A DNA stretch of 64,000 nucleotides. It comes from CTSOIL-112 sp049291875. Lineage in GTDB: Bacteria > Pseudomonadota > Gammaproteobacteria > Burkholderiales > Burkholderiaceae. Under the pieces are notes generated by a model. That model made no database searches. It was not told the DNA's origin and saw nothing but the letters and a program-made list of their open reading frames with translations. How positions within the stretch are numbered: position 1 is the stretch's first letter; each line of letters starts with the position of its first letter. The DNA lies in NCBI GenBank assembly GCA_049291875.1, contig JBATQE010000020.1, forward strand, positions 6,560-70,559, written 5' to 3'. The position numbers were made by a program, and so were the translations under genes. Below, one piece after another: positions 35,790-45,007 of the stretch.

Positions 35790-36743
35790 TCACAAATACG
35801 CCGCAATCATCAAGCTAATCGGCAAAGACAGCACCATACCCACCGTTGTGATGAGCATAATCCCTGCCATTTCACTCTCACAAGTTCGGTATTGTTGCGC
35901 GAACAACACCGATGGGGTTGAGGTCGGCATCGCAGCTGCCACGAATGCGGCGTGCGCCATTGGCGTACTCAAACCCCAGCCTTTGATCATCAGGAAAAAC
36001 AACGCCGGTTGCACCAACATACATACCAACGCGGCCAAAATAGAGGTGCGCGAAAATGCGGCTTTGAGGGGATAACTGGCCAACGCCAAGCCACAGGCAA
36101 AAATCGCTACGCCCGAGGCCGAGACCGCCAGCGGATTGAGTGCCGCCGAGGCCACAGGCGATAGATTCAGCCCGGACAACGCAAACACCGCACCAGCGAC
36201 CGGACACCACACCAGCGGGTTTTTCATCGCCTGCGTGATGGACGCACCCAGCGAAAGCTGTTGTCCAGCCTTATTATTGGCCGCCGCAGCCGTTTGCAGC
36301 ATGAAAATCACCACCGACACCTGCGCCAAGTTGGTCACCAACGCCGCCAAACCCACAATACCCGTACCGGTGGTTTGACCATAAATCGGCACCAATACGG
36401 TTAAACCATAAATCGGCGCAGCGGTGGAGTTGACTGCATAACCAATCAAGGTAGCCTTGATCTTGTCCATGCCCATACGGCGCAGCAGCCAATATGCCAG
36501 CAAGAAAAAAAGCGAATAGCCCACCAACATAATCACCACAATGGGACCTTGCTCCAGCAGCAATTGGCGGTTGAAATGCGCCATACCCAAAAACAAGGCC
36601 GCCGGTAATGCGTAATGCAAAGCCAGTTGGCTCAAACCACGAGATTGGTCTTGGGTAAAACTTTGATGTTTGCCCGCCGCATAGCCCAATGCCAAAATCA
36701 GCATCACGGGAGCGATGGCGGTGAGAATGATTTGCGGATTCAT
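35790..36743 (-). CDS. AEC-family transporter (auxin efflux carrier type)
   Basis: A 317-residue membrane protein with ten predicted helices in two halves, typical of the bile/arsenite/riboflavin transporter superfamily. Family sequence is seen in ILALGYAAGK, the LALHYALPAALFLGM stretch and, in the second half, FVAAAMPTSTPSVLFAQQYR. Bacterial members often export or import dicarboxylates such as malate. A malic enzyme gene lies upstream on the same strand, so malate is a fair guess, but the 280-nt gap argues against a single operon. AAGGAG precedes the start. Confidence 0.88.
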   Translation of the reverse strand: MNPQIILTAIAPVMLILALGYAAGKHQSFTQDQSRGLSQLALHYALPAALFLGMAHFNRQLLLEQGPIVVIMLVGYSLFFLLAYWLLRRMGMDKIKATLIGYAVNSTAAPIYGLTVLVPIYGQTTGTGIVGLAALVTNLAQVSVVIFMLQTAAAANNKAGQQLSLGASITQAMKNPLVWCPVAGAVFALSGLNLSPVASAALNPLAVSASGVAIFACGLALASYPLKAAFSRTSILAALVCMLVQPALFFLMIKGWGLSTPMAHAAFVAAAMPTSTPSVLFAQQYRTCESEMAGIMLITTVGMVLSLPISLMIAAYL

Positions 36744-36822
36744 ACCGACTCCTTAAAGGCGCCGCAAGAGCGCGATCATGCGCATTTGCAACGTCAAGAT
36801 AGTGGCTAACGACATACGGAAC

Positions 36823-36877
36823 GCCATGCGCGTAAGACAAGCGCACTACGCTCAGCACACTGTAACAGGCGCATGGC
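36823..36877. promoter_or_regulatory. Inverted repeat upstream of the AEC gene
   Basis: GCCATGCGC (36823-36831) and its exact complement GCGCATGGC (36869-36877) are separated by 37 nt. They lie 80-134 nt upstream of the AEC start and could be a paired regulator site. No malic-enzyme terminator is evident in this gap. Confidence 0.35.
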
Positions 36878-37023
36878 ATTTGTTTTCATAACGTTAGGAG
36901 AGGTGACAACGCTATCATTACCCCGCCCCGTTGCACGGAGCCAGCGGCGTCGTCAGCCGTGGTTGGCGTCATTGACATGCGCAAACCACACGCCGCAGCA
37001 ATTGGACAATTGAATCAACCCCA

Positions 37024-38658
37024 TCAATATTCAGGACGGTACAACAAGCTTTCGATCCACTGACGCACATTGGCCGGTCGCTCCACCGTCGCCATGCCTT
37101 GATCAAAAATGTATTGTGCCACATGCGTTGCGGCGGTCAATTCCATCTCCAATACATTCTCGGTCGGCGGATAAAGCATCCCTTTGGCACGTTGTGTATC
37201 CATGACCTGATTCGCAATAGCTCGCGCGGTTTCGATGAACATAGCATCGGTGATGCGTTTCGGGCGCGTGGCGTACACGGCCAAACTGGTCGCCGGGAAG
37301 ATCAGGAAGTTGTTCGCCTGACCGGGGTGGTAGGTCTTGCCCTTATAGCTCACATCATCAAATTGTACGCCGGCGGCGAACAACACCCGTCCATCCGTCC
37401 ATTGGTACGCTTGCTCGGCAGAACATTCGGCGTGATCCGTCGGGTTGGACAAGGCAAAAATAATCGGCCGCTCGTTCAAAGCCGCCATTTCCTTGACCAC
37501 CGCCTCATTGAATGCGCCCGCTGTGGTGCTGACGCCGATGAGGATGGTCGGTTTGAAGTTTTTGACCACTTCGAGCAAATCCTTGCTCGGCTGATCGGCG
37601 TGGGCAAATGGTTTTTGCCATTCGTTCAAATCGGTGCGGCTGGATTCGACCAAACCATTGATGTCCACCAGACGAATGCGCTCCAGCGCCTGTTCGCGCG
37701 TGAGACCACCATCCAATTGCATCGCCGATGCGATCATACCGGCAATCCCCAAACCCGCCGACCCCGCACCGAGGAACAACACCCGCTGCTCCGACATTTT
37801 TTCTTGTTTGATTTGCAATGCCGTGGTCAAACCAGCCACCGCGATGGCGGAAGTGCCCTGAATATCATCGTTGTAGCACAAGATTTTCTCGCGGTAGCGC
37901 GCCAGCAGACGCATTGCGTCGGTGCCTTTCCAATCCTCAAAATGCACGCACACGCCGGGGAAAACCTCATTGGCGGCAGCGACAAAAGCATCGGCAATCG
38001 CATCGACCTCATCCGGACTTGGCGGATCTTGACGCAGGCCAAGGTACATCGAATCGTTGCGCAGTTTTTCATTGGTCGTGCCAATGTCCAGCAAAACCGG
38101 CAGTAAATGACGCGGCGGTACGGCTGCGCACGCGGTGTACAACTGCAATTTACCAATCGGAATACCCATGCCGTTGGCACCGATATCGCCCAAACCCAAA
38201 ATGCGCCCACCGGTGGACACACAGATGAAACGCACCTCTTTTTCCGGCCAATTGCGCAGCACCTCGGCAAAGCGATCTTTCATATCGCGCGTCAGGTACA
38301 TGCCGCGCGGACGGCGAAAAATATGGTCAAAATTCGTACACGCATCCGCCACCGTGGGATCGTAGACAATCGGTACGAAACGCACGGGGTCGGACATAAT
38401 GGTTTTGTAAAATAAGGTTTCATTGCGGTCGGCCAAACCGATGAGGTAGACATAGCGCTCCAAATCATTCGGCTTCGCATCCAAATGACCCAGCACGCGT
38501 TGAAGCTGTTGATCTATGGTCTCGACAGAGACCGGCAGCAAACCTTCCAAGCCATAACGCTGACGCTCCTCGGCGCTAAACGCAGTGCCTTTATTCAAAA
38601 TCGGGTCGTCTAAACGTTGGTAACCAAGCTCTGAACAGCGATCGGATTGTGTTGTCAT
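37024..38658 (-). CDS. maeA: NAD-type malic enzyme
   Basis: A 544-residue malic enzyme of the long, NAD-preferring class: malate to pyruvate, CO2 and NADH. Visible motifs are NETLFYKTIMSDPVRFVPIVYDPTV, RGMYLTRDMKD, VSTGGRILGLGDIGANGMGIPIGK, the metal-site stretch CYNDDIQGTSAIAVAG, and the nucleotide loop FLGAGSAGLGIAGM. Cofactor choice is inferred from class. AAGGAGGA lies upstream of the start. With pckG it gives the cell two routes from C4 acids to C3 compounds. The 288 nt beyond its start (38659-38946) carry no convincing gene. Confidence 0.95.
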   Translation of the reverse strand: MTTQSDRCSELGYQRLDDPILNKGTAFSAEERQRYGLEGLLPVSVETIDQQLQRVLGHLDAKPNDLERYVYLIGLADRNETLFYKTIMSDPVRFVPIVYDPTVADACTNFDHIFRRPRGMYLTRDMKDRFAEVLRNWPEKEVRFICVSTGGRILGLGDIGANGMGIPIGKLQLYTACAAVPPRHLLPVLLDIGTTNEKLRNDSMYLGLRQDPPSPDEVDAIADAFVAAANEVFPGVCVHFEDWKGTDAMRLLARYREKILCYNDDIQGTSAIAVAGLTTALQIKQEKMSEQRVLFLGAGSAGLGIAGMIASAMQLDGGLTREQALERIRLVDINGLVESSRTDLNEWQKPFAHADQPSKDLLEVVKNFKPTILIGVSTTAGAFNEAVVKEMAALNERPIIFALSNPTDHAECSAEQAYQWTDGRVLFAAGVQFDDVSYKGKTYHPGQANNFLIFPATSLAVYATRPKRITDAMFIETARAIANQVMDTQRAKGMLYPPTENVLEMELTAATHVAQYIFDQGMATVERPANVRQWIESLLYRPEY

Positions 38659-38946
38659 AGTAAATCCTCCTTATTTGATATGACTATGAAAATAACCGAC
38701 CGATCAGAAACAACTACCGAGAGATGGGCTGGTTATGAATGAGTAAACCAAACAACTTTGATCAAAAGTATGCTTGGTTTTTCATCCTAAACCTACGCTC
38801 ATCCAATATCAATACCCAAAACAATGGCGCACCAAAAAAGTGCACCATACCGCAAAATTCCTCAACAATAAGGGCTATTCACCTTCACCAAACACATACA
38901 TCACGGACTGTTACATGCACCATCAAGTCCTCATTATTACATAAAT

Positions 38947-39381
38947 TCATTGGATGAAATAACCACCCACTCGCCATGTACCATCGGCCTCATGTATCGA
39001 CGTGAGCGTTTCAAGTGCCTTCGCTCGATTGGCAAAGCGAGTTTGGTATTGAATCACCACATATTCGCCTGCCGGCGCATTGGGCACAGGGGGCTTGTAT
39101 TGCACCAACACGGGCTGGCGTGAAATGACGGCGCCCAGTGGCGCGCGTGCTTCGGCCACGGAGGCTTGCCATTGCGCGGACGTCACGGCTTTTTTAAACG
39201 ACTGCGCCGCCTCTTGCCAAGATTTCGGATAATCACCTTGATCCACACCAAGCAGCCATGTATGCGCGGCAGTTTGCGCCTTTTGAAACTCCGCCGCTTC
39301 ATCGGCAAAAGCCATCGACGTGTGCGTCAGAGCCATCAACACGCTGAAATTAAATAGTATTTGACGTAAATAAGTACGCAT
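38947..39381 (-). CDS. DUF4019 family exported protein
   Basis: A 144-residue protein with a signal peptide (cleavage after AFA near residue 26) followed by the DUF4019 fold: AHTWLLGVDQGDYPKSWQEAA, then FKKAVTSAQWQ, LGAVISRQ, and YVVIQYQTRFANRAKALETLT with the final DGTWRVGGYFIQ. Function is unknown. AGGAG lies a few bases upstream of the chosen ATG; the longer open frame upstream is not conserved-looking. Confidence 0.88.
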   Translation of the reverse strand: MRTYLRQILFNFSVLMALTHTSMAFADEAAEFQKAQTAAHTWLLGVDQGDYPKSWQEAAQSFKKAVTSAQWQASVAEARAPLGAVISRQPVLVQYKPPVPNAPAGEYVVIQYQTRFANRAKALETLTSIHEADGTWRVGGYFIQ

Positions 39382-39427
39382 ATCCGCTCCTAAAAAGACG
39401 TTGCCCCATAAAATCCAAGCCCACCGA

Positions 39428-39840
39428 CTAAAACCAATAATCCGCGACACAGCGTCCATCGCGCGGCAAATCCTCAAACGAATCCAGCCCGTCAAAATGA
39501 TCGATCGGTAGGTGCGCGACCCACTCCGGCTCGGTTTGCCGTAAATTAACGGCCATGCGTCGTCGTCCGTCCTGCCCTGTTTCTATGGATCGCCAAAATG
39601 AAACGCCGCCACAGTCGGGGCAAAAATGAAATTCGATGGTTTGATCACCGCACACATACGCTTTGCTCTGCCCCGCCACGACGATGTTTTCCCCTTCGTA
39701 ACCTAACCATACGCCCAAAGCACGCCGTAACGGCGACAGACGGTGCAATTGCACGCGGTGGCGGACTCGGGGATGCCTTGATGTGTCCATGAAACAGCAC
39801 CGCAGTGACAGTGACCTGAAATTATCTGAGGATCATTCAT
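39428..39840 (-). pseudogene. GFA/CENP-V family protein gene, frameshifted by a 5-bp tandem duplication
   Basis: From the ATG at 39840 (AGGAGG upstream) the frame reads MNDPQIISGHCHCGAVSW, then CNCTVCRRYGVLWAYG, and stops at TAG. The next frame continues GYEGENIVVAG, FCPDCGGVSFW to the end at 39428. The two parts join into a full glutathione-dependent formaldehyde-activating (GFA) type protein with all zinc cysteines. The break is a tandem copy of five bases (GGTTA GGTTA on the minus strand, 39699-39708); deleting one copy restores WAYGYEGEN. The gene is therefore probably inactive, or phase variable by slippage, unless the duplication is a sequencing error. Confidence 0.87.
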
Positions 39841-39871
39841 TGATACGCCTCCTATCGTTTGAATGATGGGT

Positions 39872-40204
39872 TTAAAGGTTCGCTAATTCCAATATTTCCT
39901 GCCCCATCAGGACACAATCGTCGCCCAAGGGATAGTAGATCAATCGCATGCGATACGTACCTTTGTACACATACCCGAACACTTCAAACACTTTGAACTT
40001 CTGCTTTTTATTGATGGGATTGATGATGGATGGCAACTCTGTCGCATCAGTCGATACTTCTGCCCGTGAATCGCCATCCGAATGAAAATTCAATAATTTT
40101 TTAGCTTGACCAACCGCATCAGCAGCACACTGTGTCGCCGCAAACGTTTGTGTGGATAACGTCAACACACACACTGCCACGATGGCTTTCAAGCCCCTTT
40201 TCAT
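39872..40204 (-). CDS. Small exported protein of unknown function
   Basis: A 110-residue protein with a signal peptide (cleavage after TFA near residue 22). The mature part of ~87 residues has two cysteines (in ATQCAAD and DDCVLMG) that may form a disulfide and ends YRMRLIYYPLGDDCVLMGQE. I do not recognise the family. AAAGGAAAAAG precedes the chosen ATG; an ATG ten codons upstream is possible. Confidence 0.7.
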   Translation of the reverse strand: MKRGLKAIVAVCVLTLSTQTFAATQCAADAVGQAKKLLNFHSDGDSRAEVSTDATELPSIINPINKKQKFKVFEVFGYVYKGTYRMRLIYYPLGDDCVLMGQEILELANL

Positions 40205-40361
40205 TCTTTTTCCTTTAAAAGCGTGTGATCGCATCTATCATCGCCTCCATTCCGACAAAAGCGCTATTGACTCATGAGCATCGCCCAACTTCAGCGGACA
40301 CTTGCCATTTTGTTGCGATTCATTTTAATCCCACCATTGTAAAATGGCAAATAGCGCGCTC

Positions 40362-40670
40362 TCACAGCGCCGCCAAACCCCAATGTCTGCGCGCCTGATT
40401 GCAGCGCTCGTCACCCGCAGCGAACTCGCGGCAGGGCGTGGCGCGTTGTTCATAAATGGTGCAGCCGACCGTTTGCCCAACCGCTCCTGACAACGCAATG
40501 CAGCGGCGATTGACTTGGTTCGTGCCACGCATGGCGACATAGTGGTAATTGAGCGGTTCGGTTAGCGATTCGGGTACGGTTCCGTTCGGGTGCGCGGTGG
40601 TTTGCCCCCAGTAGAATGACACGCGGAAATAGGCGCAGCACGCACCGCAGTTCAGGCATGGATTGCTCAT
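40362..40670 (-). CDS. YkgJ-family cysteine cluster protein
   Basis: A 102-residue protein with the N-terminal cluster CLNCGACC (Cys5, 8, 11, 12), a middle Cys in RRCIAL, and GCTIYEQRATPCREF. This fits the zinc- or iron-chelating YkgJ (UPF0153) family; its substrate is unknown. The gene is monocistronic, with small intergenic gaps on each side. Confidence 0.87.
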   Translation of the reverse strand: MSNPCLNCGACCAYFRVSFYWGQTTAHPNGTVPESLTEPLNYHYVAMRGTNQVNRRCIALSGAVGQTVGCTIYEQRATPCREFAAGDERCNQARRHWGLAAL

Positions 40671-40693
40671 TTTTTAACTCGTCACATGAATTT

Positions 40694-40718
40694 CATGGGA
40701 AAACGCGGAATAAGTTTG
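40694..40718. repeat. Dispersed palindromic repeat, copy E (half)
   Basis: Contains GGGAAAACGCGGAATAAG, which matches the right arm of copy C (read on the other strand) apart from a couple of bases. No matching second arm is close by. Confidence 0.55.
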
Positions 40719-40791
40719 CTTCTCAGCTCAAGCATTGATATAGGCAAGCACACTTGAACGCATTCGCATTTTTAACATTTTGATTTTGTTC

Positions 40792-40822
40792 AAATTTTGT
40801 CAGGGTTTCCCTGACAAAATTT
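40792..40822. repeat. Perfect 14-bp hairpin upstream of hemB
   Basis: Arms 40792-40805 and 40809-40822 are exactly complementary around a TTT loop (core GTCAGGG/CCCTGAC). AAATTT ends rather than a long T run make it a weak terminator; it sits 7 nt before repeat copy D. Confidence 0.8.
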
Positions 40823-40828
40823 CCAATG

Positions 40829-40876
40829 CTCAGCACGGAAAAAGTAGGGGTTTACTTTTTCCGTATTTTCATGGGT
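40829..40876. repeat. Dispersed palindromic repeat, copy D (full hairpin)
   Basis: Perfect 12-bp arms ACGGAAAAAGTA (40835-40846) and its complement (40853-40864) around GGGGTT. The outer part (GTATTTTCATGGG) matches copies C and E on the opposite strand. Confidence 0.75.
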
Positions 40877-41066
40877 TTTTTGCGGGCAAAATTATACAAT
40901 ACGTGCGTCGCCATCTATTGTTTTGTCTCGCTTTGTTTAACCGTGCTCAATGTCGGTTCCTCCCGATGCTTTTTTTGCCATTGCACCAAAATAGGGAGTA
41001 CAATTTAGACGGTGATTTCTGCTGTGTTTTTTCTGTAATCACCCTTATTTTTACTGTCATTTGCCC

Positions 41067-42077
41067 ATGAGTTCATTTAATTTTCCTAATCGCACGTTTC
41101 CTCAAACCCGTCTGCGCCGTATGCGTCGCGATGCGTTTTCGCGCAATCTGATGCGTGAGCATACCTTGACCGCGCATGATTTGATTTATCCGGTGTTTGT
41201 GACGGAGGGGGAAAAGCTGCGCACGGCGATTCCGAGTATGCCGAATCAGTTTCGCTTGTCTTTGGATGAGTTGCTGCCGGTGGCGGAGCGTGCGGTGGGT
41301 TTAGGTATTCCGGCGCTGGCGCTGTTTCCGGTGATTGAGGCGCACAAAAAAACCTTGGATGGCCGTGAGGCGTTCAATCCCGATGGATTGATCCCGCGCG
41401 TGGTGCGCGAGTTGAAAAAGCGCTTTCCCGAGCTGGGCATCATCACCGATGGCGCGCTGGATCCGTATACCTCGCATGGTCAGGATGGTTTGATTGATGA
41501 AGCCGGTTATGTATTGAACGACGCGACGGCCGAGGTTTTGGTACAGCAGTCTTTGTGCAATGCGCAGGCAGGCGCGGATGTGATCGCGCCGTCGGACATG
41601 ATGGACGGGCGCATTGGCGAGATTCGCCGTGCATTGGAAGCGCACGATTTTCAATTGACCAAAATCATGTCGTATGCGGCGAAGTATGCCTCGCATTTTT
41701 ATGGGCCGTTCCGCGACGCGGTTGGTTCGGCGGGCAATTTGGGCAAGGCGGATAAAAAAACGTATCAAATGGATCCGGCGAATGTGAATGAGGCTTTACA
41801 CGAAGTCGGCATGGATTTGGCCGAAGGCGCCGATATGGTAATGGTGAAGCCGGGTATGCCGTATTTGGATGTGATTCGCGCGGTGAAGGAGACGTTTCAA
41901 GCGCCGACCTTCGCTTATCAGGTCAGCGGCGAATACGCAATGCTGTGCGCGGCGGCACAAAACGGCTGGTTGGATTTGGATCGTTGTATGTTGGAATCAT
42001 TGGTGGCGTTCAAACGCGCCGGTGCAGATGGTATTTTGACGTATTTTGCGCTGGAGGCCGCTGAACTGCTCCGTTGA
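41067..42077 (+). CDS. hemB: Porphobilinogen synthase (delta-aminolevulinic acid dehydratase)
   Basis: A 336-residue enzyme that condenses two 5-aminolevulinate molecules to porphobilinogen in haem synthesis. The Schiff-base lysines are Lys206 (SYAAKYASHFYGPF) and Lys261 (MVKPGMPYLD). The metal loop reads TDGALDPYTSHGQDG, with Asp in place of the zinc-binding cysteines, so it belongs to the magnesium/potassium-type group like the Pseudomonas enzyme. The ATG at 41067 was chosen over a TTG two codons earlier. The upstream region is full of palindromic repeats. Confidence 0.97.
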   Translation: MSSFNFPNRTFPQTRLRRMRRDAFSRNLMREHTLTAHDLIYPVFVTEGEKLRTAIPSMPNQFRLSLDELLPVAERAVGLGIPALALFPVIEAHKKTLDGREAFNPDGLIPRVVRELKKRFPELGIITDGALDPYTSHGQDGLIDEAGYVLNDATAEVLVQQSLCNAQAGADVIAPSDMMDGRIGEIRRALEAHDFQLTKIMSYAAKYASHFYGPFRDAVGSAGNLGKADKKTYQMDPANVNEALHEVGMDLAEGADMVMVKPGMPYLDVIRAVKETFQAPTFAYQVSGEYAMLCAAAQNGWLDLDRCMLESLVAFKRAGADGILTYFALEAAELLR

Positions 42078-42102
42078 TATTTTTATAAAAAAGGAGTGAA
42101 TC

Positions 42103-43509
42103 ATGGTCACACGGAAAGAAACAGATTTTTTGGGCGAACGCGAGTTGGACGATACGCAGTATTACGGCGTGCAAACCCTGCGCGGTATTGAAAACTTCCA
42201 CATCACCGGCGTGCCGGTCTCAAACGAGCCGTACCTCATCGCCGCATTCGGCTATGTGAAAAAAGCCGCGGCAATGGCGAACCACGAATTGGGCGTGTTG
42301 CCGAGCGAGATTTATCCGGCGATTTTAAAGGCGTGCGACCGACTGATTGACGGTCAATACTTAGATCAATTTCCGACCGACATGATTCAAGGTGGCGCGG
42401 GCACATCGACCAATATGAACGTGAATGAGGTGTTGGCAAACGTCGCGCTCGAAATCATGGGGCATCCGAAAGGCGCCTACCACATCATCAGCCCGAACGA
42501 CCACATCAATTGCGCTCAATCTACCAATGACGCCTATCCGACCGCATTCCGCGTGGCGCTGATTCACCGCATGAAAGACTACCGCCAAATCGTGCTCAAT
42601 CTGGTGGATGCCTTCCACAGCAAAGGCGAGGAGTTCTCCGGCGTGCTGAAAATGGGACGCACACATTTGCAAGACGCCGTACCCATGAGTATGGGCGCCG
42701 AATTCAAAGGCTTTGGCAACAACCTGCTCGAAGAAATTGACCGCATTGACGCTTCCACCCGCCTGCTCACCGAAGTGAACATGGGTGCAACCGCCATCGG
42801 TACATCAGTCAACGCACCGACCGGCTATCCTGAATTGGTCGTACGCTACCTGTCCGAATTGACCGGCATAGATTTACGCCTCTCGCCCGATTTGGTCGAA
42901 GCGACTTCCGACACCGGCGCGTATGTGCAATTGTCCGCGACCATCAAGCGTACCGCCGTCAAATTATCCAAAATTTGTAACGACTTGCGTTTGCTCGCCA
43001 GCGGCCCGCGCACCGGTCTGAACGAAATCAATTTGCCGCAGTTGCAACCCGGTTCGTCCATCATGCCGGGCAAGGTCAATCCGGTCATCCCAGAAGTAGT
43101 CAATCAGGCCGCCTTCTACGTCATCGGTAACGACGTAACCGTCACACTCGCCGCCTCCGCCGGCCAGTTGCAATTGAACGTGATGGAGCCGGTACTGGGC
43201 TACGCGCTGTTCAGCTCAATCAAAGCGATGGGCAACGCGATTATCGCTCTGCGCGAAAAATGCGTCCTCGGCATCACCGCGAACACCGACCGCACACGCG
43301 ACATGGTCTTGTCCAGCTTGGGCATCGTGACCCTGCTCAACCCAATTTTGGGCTACAAAAAATGCGCGGAAATCGCACGCGAGGGCTATCAGCAAAACAA
43401 ATCCATCCACCAAATCGTGGTGCTGGAACAAAAACTGCTCACGCAAGCGCGTTGGGACGAACTGTTCTGCTTTGAAAACCTCATCCACCCGCATTTTCAA
43501 AATGCTTGA
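42103..43509 (+). CDS. aspA: Aspartate ammonia-lyase
   Basis: A 468-residue lyase of the fumarase/aspartase superfamily: aspartate to fumarate and ammonia. Diagnostic parts are the substrate loop GGAGTSTNMNVNEVLAN, INCAQSTNDAYPTAFR, and the signature GSSIMPGKVNPVIPE with the mobile-loop catalytic serine. Overall sequence (ETDFLGERELDD at the start, KCVLGITAN near the end) fits aspartase better than class II fumarase. AAAAAAGGAG precedes the start. It lies 25 nt after hemB; a strong terminator follows. Confidence 0.93.
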   Translation: MVTRKETDFLGERELDDTQYYGVQTLRGIENFHITGVPVSNEPYLIAAFGYVKKAAAMANHELGVLPSEIYPAILKACDRLIDGQYLDQFPTDMIQGGAGTSTNMNVNEVLANVALEIMGHPKGAYHIISPNDHINCAQSTNDAYPTAFRVALIHRMKDYRQIVLNLVDAFHSKGEEFSGVLKMGRTHLQDAVPMSMGAEFKGFGNNLLEEIDRIDASTRLLTEVNMGATAIGTSVNAPTGYPELVVRYLSELTGIDLRLSPDLVEATSDTGAYVQLSATIKRTAVKLSKICNDLRLLASGPRTGLNEINLPQLQPGSSIMPGKVNPVIPEVVNQAAFYVIGNDVTVTLAASAGQLQLNVMEPVLGYALFSSIKAMGNAIIALREKCVLGITANTDRTRDMVLSSLGIVTLLNPILGYKKCAEIAREGYQQNKSIHQIVVLEQKLLTQARWDELFCFENLIHPHFQNA

Positions 43510-43547
43510 TGAACCCGGTTGGCTTCAGCAAAAATCGGTAAAATAAC

Positions 43548-43605
43548 AAAAAAGCCTCATTCCCGCCATTTTCATTGATCCGAAAATGGCGGGAATACGC
43601 TTTTT
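43548..43605 (+). terminator. Long hairpin terminator after aspA
   Basis: A perfect 15-bp stem (43559-43573 with 43582-43596) with an 8-nt loop, continued outward by AAAAAGC/GCTTTTT after a small bulge, ending in five T. It is 38 nt after the aspA stop. Confidence 0.92.
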
Positions 43606-43666
43606 ATACCAACGGTGCGCTACAATCACGCGCACAACACCCGCTCAAAATCAATCGCCGCCCAAC

Positions 43667-44860
43667 ATGAACGCCTACTATTTCCACACACAAGCCAACG
43701 GCACATACACCATCAGCACCACCCGTTCGGAACAATGGCACGCAGCCGGCGGCTTTGTTTGGTTGGACTACCACCATTCCGAAGTGGCGCTGGATGAGGA
43801 ACATTGGCAAGCCGCCGTACAATCAATCACCGCTATCCCGATTGACGACTACCACGTCTCCGACATCATGAATTTACAACATCCGTCCGCGTTCGATTTA
43901 ACGGATGACTACGATTTTCTGATTTTTCGCAAACTGGTTTTACCGGAACAACTGCGTCAAGCCGCCCATCAAAATATCGAGCCAAAAAGTGCCTTTTCGC
44001 CCGATAAAATCAACACATCACCGGTCAGCTTCATTCTCACCGACCATGCGATTGTCACCGTGCGCACCGAACACAGCCCCGTGTTTGCGCAGATGCATCA
44101 GCGGCTGAACACCTTCATGCAAAGCCACGCCGAAGGCATGAGCAAAGAAAGCAACCCAAAAGCCAAGCGAGTACCCACTTCGCCGCTCGACCTTTGTTTA
44201 AAGCTCTTAAATGCACTGATTGACCAATACCTCGATATGCGCGCGCCGCTGACCGAACAGATTCAAAGCTGGCAAACCGAACTGTTGCAAGGCAACCACC
44301 GTTTCTCACAATGGGCGCAATTGCTCAACGAAAGCGTCGCTCTGCAACAATTGGAAAATCTGTGCGAAGAGCAAATCGACGCACTGCAAGAGCTGCGCGA
44401 CAACTTCATCGAAGATCAGGTAGATGATGACAGTGCGAGCGACGGCGCACGTCCGTTGATTCAACCGCAGGGACAACGGCGCGATATCATGCTGGTGCGC
44501 ATCAAGGATTTATTGGAGCACGCCGAGCGCGTGCAGCGCCACACCGTGCGCCTGCAAGCCTCATTGCAATCGGCGATTGATCTGCATTTTTCCGCCTCCT
44601 CCAACCAAACCAACGAAACCATGCGTTTTTTAGCGATTGTCACCACGATTTTTGCGCCACTCACCCTGTTATCAGGCTTGTACGGTATGAATTTCGACAT
44701 CATGCCCGGACTGCACAATAAAAACGGCTTTTGGCTGATGCTCGGCGTGATGGTGCTGACCACGCTCGGTCTGCTGTACTATTTCCGCCGCCGCAGCCTC
44801 GTCGGACGTGGGGAAAAAAGCATCGCACAACTGCTGTCGCAACAAAATGATTCCGATTAA
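43667..44860 (+). CDS. corA: CorA/ZntB-family metal ion transporter
   Basis: A 397-residue protein with a large cytoplasmic N-terminal domain, a long helical stalk (about 185-335) and two C-terminal membrane helices. The essential YGMN motif ends TM1 (LSGLYGMNFDIMPG), after RFLAIVTTIFAPLTLLSG. CorA proteins take up Mg2+ and other divalent ions as pentamers; ion choice cannot be read here. The first ATG with family sequence is used; upstream in-frame codons overlap the aspA terminator. Its stop codon TAA is the first triplet of repeat copy B. Confidence 0.92.
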   Translation: MNAYYFHTQANGTYTISTTRSEQWHAAGGFVWLDYHHSEVALDEEHWQAAVQSITAIPIDDYHVSDIMNLQHPSAFDLTDDYDFLIFRKLVLPEQLRQAAHQNIEPKSAFSPDKINTSPVSFILTDHAIVTVRTEHSPVFAQMHQRLNTFMQSHAEGMSKESNPKAKRVPTSPLDLCLKLLNALIDQYLDMRAPLTEQIQSWQTELLQGNHRFSQWAQLLNESVALQQLENLCEEQIDALQELRDNFIEDQVDDDSASDGARPLIQPQGQRRDIMLVRIKDLLEHAERVQRHTVRLQASLQSAIDLHFSASSNQTNETMRFLAIVTTIFAPLTLLSGLYGMNFDIMPGLHNKNGFWLMLGVMVLTTLGLLYYFRRRSLVGRGEKSIAQLLSQQNDSD

Positions 44861-44883
44861 GGAAGCACGGAATAACCCAAACC
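44857..44883. repeat. Dispersed palindromic repeat, copy B (half)
   Basis: GGAAGCACGGAATAACCC at 44861-44878 differs from the left arm of copy A by one base, and the match continues through CAAACC. It starts with the TAA stop of corA. No right arm follows. Confidence 0.7.
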
Positions 44884-45007
44884 GAATCCAATCCAACCAT
44901 CGGCATATCAGCCCCCTGTCACTTGACCGGCTCGGCGCTACTGACTACAATCGCCGCCAATTCGTATGCACGGTATACACGACAAGCAAATAGCACAAGG
45001 AGACCGC

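Larger units (their letters stand above)
40671..41066. promoter_or_regulatory. Repeat-rich upstream region of hemB
   Basis: Nearly 400 bases without a gene. It holds a half repeat at 40694-40718, a perfect 14-bp hairpin at 40792-40822, and a full palindromic repeat at 40829-40876. The rest is AT-rich and must contain the hemB promoter. Open frames crossing this stretch have no protein-like features. Confidence 0.6.

Noticed and set aside
38739..38957. Small plus-strand frame of 72 codons in the malic enzyme/DUF4019 gap
   Set aside because: No ribosome site, Asn/Thr/His-rich random-looking sequence and overlap with the end of the DUF4019 gene.
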